From contig NVWZ01000017.1 of NCBI GenBank assembly GCA_002746365.1, positions 1 to 8,079 on the forward strand: DNA of 8,079 nucleotides, read 5' to 3'. Source of the stretch: Thiotrichaceae bacterium (lineage in GTDB: Bacteria > Pseudomonadota > Gammaproteobacteria > SZUA-229). This document shows positions 6,593-8,079 of this stretch, piece after piece (the stretch's first letter is position 1; each line of letters starts with the position of its first letter). The notes under the pieces were generated by a model. That model saw only the letters and a list, made by a program, of their open reading frames with translations, ran no database searches and was not told where the DNA came from. Both the position numbers and the translations under genes were made by a program.

Positions 6593-8018
6593 AAGCGCTG
6601 TTGTCTTGCCACTTATTATCGTTGTGGCTATCGCTATTGTTGTAATACTGGTAAAAACAAAAACACCTGTTAATCATCAGAACGTGGGTTACCCGGTAAA
6701 GGCGGTCGAAGTAATTACTGCTGAGGAAATCCCTTTTCGTGCCAGGGCGATGGCATTTGGCAATGTTGAACCTGCCGTTACGCTTAATGCAAAATCTGAA
6801 GTCAGCGGCAAGATTAGTTATATGCATCCAGACTTAAAAAAGGGTGCCAGCCTTGCAAAAGATACGGTTGTTTTACGTATCGAACCAACCACTTTTGAAT
6901 TTTCATTAACTGAAAGTCAGGCTGCATTATCGAATAGTCGTGCAACACTGGCGCAGTTGAAAGTTGAAGAGGCAAGCGCAAAAGACTCTTTGATTATCGT
7001 GCAGAAAAATTTAGCTGTAGAAATAAAGGAAATGGACCGCAATCAGGCACTGATGGACAAGGGCATTATTTCACAATCAACACTGAATAAAGAGAAACAA
7101 AAAGTATTGGCGCTACAGCAACAGATACAGGATATTGAAGGAAAAATCGCCAGTTTTGAAAGTCGTGCTAATTCAATTAGAGCGCAGATAAAACAATCTA
7201 AAAGTCAGGTCGATAAGAGTCAGGATACGCTGAAAAGAACAGAAGTGCGGTTACCCTTCGATGCGCGAATTGGAGCGGTCTCTGTTGAAAAGGATGAGTT
7301 CGTTCAAGCTGGTAGCATGCTGTTTGAAGCACTGGGTGTACAGGCCATCGAAATAAATGCGCAAATATCTACACGGCAATTCCGGCCACTGATTTCCGGC
7401 CTGAAAATTATCGAAGATAAAACGGCCAATATGCAAAATCCCATTGTACTGCAAGCCGCATTATCCAGTATGAAGCTTGAGGCTCGTGTTCGTTTGGTTG
7501 GTGATGCCAGTCATTTAACCATCTGGGACGCTACGCTCATTCGTCTAAGTGAGTCAGTTGATCCTACACGCGACACTATCGGCCTGGTGGTCGTTGTCAA
7601 TAAACCCTACGAAGGCATTGTTCCCGGCAAACGTCCGCCATTATTAAAAGGTATGTATACGTCGGTTGAATTTTTTTCGCCCGCTAAACCCACACTTGTT
7701 TTACCGCGTAGAGCGGTACATCAAGGACGTGTTTATGTGGCGACAGATGAAAATACTTTAGCTATTCGTTCCGTCAATGTTTTATTTACGCAAGGTAATC
7801 TGGTTGTTCTCTCAGATGATGAAGATGCAGGATTAAAAGTAGGTGAAAAAGTTATTATTAGTGATGTTGTTCCTGTTATTGAAGGTTTGCCATTAAAAAT
7901 TATCATTGCTACAGAATATGAAAAACAGCTAAGAAAAAATGCTTTAGGTGGTCTAAGTCAGGGTGAATCCGAGCAGGGTAAATTCGGTCAGAATGAATCA
8001 GACCAGGGCAGTAAATAA
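6576..8018 (+). CDS. RND efflux periplasmic adaptor (membrane fusion protein, HlyD/AcrA family)
   Basis: This 480-residue protein should bridge an inner-membrane RND permease to an outer-membrane channel. It is anchored by one N-terminal hydrophobic helix (about 8-26) with no lipobox, so it is a membrane-anchored rather than lipidated adaptor. Then come a first half-lipoyl segment (VSGKISYMHPDLKKGASLAKDTVVLRIEP, 76-104), a long helical coiled-coil hairpin (about 108-222, rich in Gln, Lys, Ser and Glu), the second half-lipoyl segment (LPFDARIGAVSVEKDEFVQAGSMLFEALG, 226-254), beta-barrel and membrane-proximal domains (about 255-445), with GMYTSVEF (359-366) and VLPRRAV (375-381). A hydrophilic Gln/Gly/Ser tail (about 455-480) extends it beyond the roughly 370-400 residues usual for the family. 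The substrate cannot be deduced. The start at 6576 has no clear Shine-Dalgarno. The next gene overlaps it by one base. Confidence 0.92.
   Translation: MKKIFKSAVVLPLIIVVAIAIVVILVKTKTPVNHQNVGYPVKAVEVITAEEIPFRARAMAFGNVEPAVTLNAKSEVSGKISYMHPDLKKGASLAKDTVVLRIEPTTFEFSLTESQAALSNSRATLAQLKVEEASAKDSLIIVQKNLAVEIKEMDRNQALMDKGIISQSTLNKEKQKVLALQQQIQDIEGKIASFESRANSIRAQIKQSKSQVDKSQDTLKRTEVRLPFDARIGAVSVEKDEFVQAGSMLFEALGVQAIEINAQISTRQFRPLISGLKIIEDKTANMQNPIVLQAALSSMKLEARVRLVGDASHLTIWDATLIRLSESVDPTRDTIGLVVVVNKPYEGIVPGKRPPLLKGMYTSVEFFSPAKPTLVLPRRAVHQGRVYVATDENTLAIRSVNVLFTQGNLVVLSDDEDAGLKVGEKVIISDVVPVIEGLPLKIIIATEYEKQLRKNALGGLSQGESEQGKFGQNESDQGSK
7956..8015 (+). repeat. Imperfect 30-base tandem repeat in the adaptor C-terminus
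   Basis: Two consecutive 30-base units encode SQGESEQGKF and GQNESDQGSK. By eye about 19 of the first 25 bases match, and the last five differ. The result is a hydrophilic, probably disordered tail at the extreme C-terminus of the adaptor. Confidence 0.5.
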
Positions 8019-8079
8019 TGATTCGTTATTTCACCGAGCATCCAACCGCAGGAAATATTCTGATGATGGCAATTATTGC
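8018..8079 (+). CDS. RND efflux inner-membrane permease, N-terminal fragment (cut by the window edge)
   Basis: Only the first 20 codons are present: MIRYFTEHPTAGNILMMAII. This matches the amphipathic N-terminus and start of the first membrane helix of RND (AcrB/HAE1-type) permeases, where [IR][RWY]F...HPTA.N.LM is common. The ATG overlaps the adaptor stop (TAATG), with AGGG (8005-8008) nine bases upstream, so the pair should be translationally coupled. It would be the proton-driven pump of the complex. The position right after an adaptor gene supports the call; the remaining roughly 1,000 residues lie outside the window. Confidence 0.8.
   Translation, partial: MIRYFTEHPTAGNILMMAII

Noticed and set aside
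6546..6827. Minus-strand 93-codon open frame antisense to the adaptor start
   Set aside because: It is covered largely by the RND adaptor N-terminus and its translation looks like random antisense sequence.

Overview
The window reads as a stretch of ordinary gammaproteobacterial chromosome of moderate, slightly AT-leaning composition. The assignment to Gammaproteobacteria is an inference from the close resemblance of the PpsA and PpsR proteins to the enterobacterial and pseudomonad versions ([26 protein letters not shown]), together with a bacterial RIO1-type kinase, a COX15-type heme A synthase and an RND efflux pair. I cannot name a genus. There is no sign of a phage, plasmid, integron or CRISPR array, and no tRNA or rRNA.

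Five genes run leftward on the minus strand. Reading in their direction they are: a small acidic lipoprotein (6266 to 5811), heme A synthase COX15/CtaA (5636 to 4572), a RIO1-family kinase (4367 to 3510), the phosphoenolpyruvate synthase regulator PpsR (about 3353 to 2538) and phosphoenolpyruvate synthase PpsA (2457 to 91). The gaps between them (174, 204, about 155 and 80 bases) are too wide for one tight operon. Only ppsR-ppsA looks like a functional pair: PpsA makes PEP from pyruvate in gluconeogenesis, and PpsR switches it off and on by phosphorylating and dephosphorylating a threonine beside the catalytic histidine. Both residues are visible here (T416 and H418 of PpsA).

On the plus strand, divergent from the lipoprotein gene across a 309-base intergenic region, lies a two-gene efflux unit: an RND periplasmic adaptor (6576 to 8018) and, overlapping it by one base (TAATG), the first 20 codons of an RND inner-membrane permease that runs off the right edge.

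Non-coding content: the RIO kinase-COX15 gap holds an 81-base imperfect palindrome that looks like a dispersed miniature repeat, next to a segment that resembles the flank of a REP-associated transposase. The gap upstream of ppsR holds two palindromes, one of them built from abutting TGTAAT/ATTACA half-sites. A terminator-like hairpin sits just upstream of heme A synthase. Bases 1-90, downstream of ppsA, hold only short weak inverted repeats and no convincing terminator. I found no evidence of an undescribed multi-gene system; the points worth checking are regulatory sites, the dispersed repeat and the lipoprotein family.
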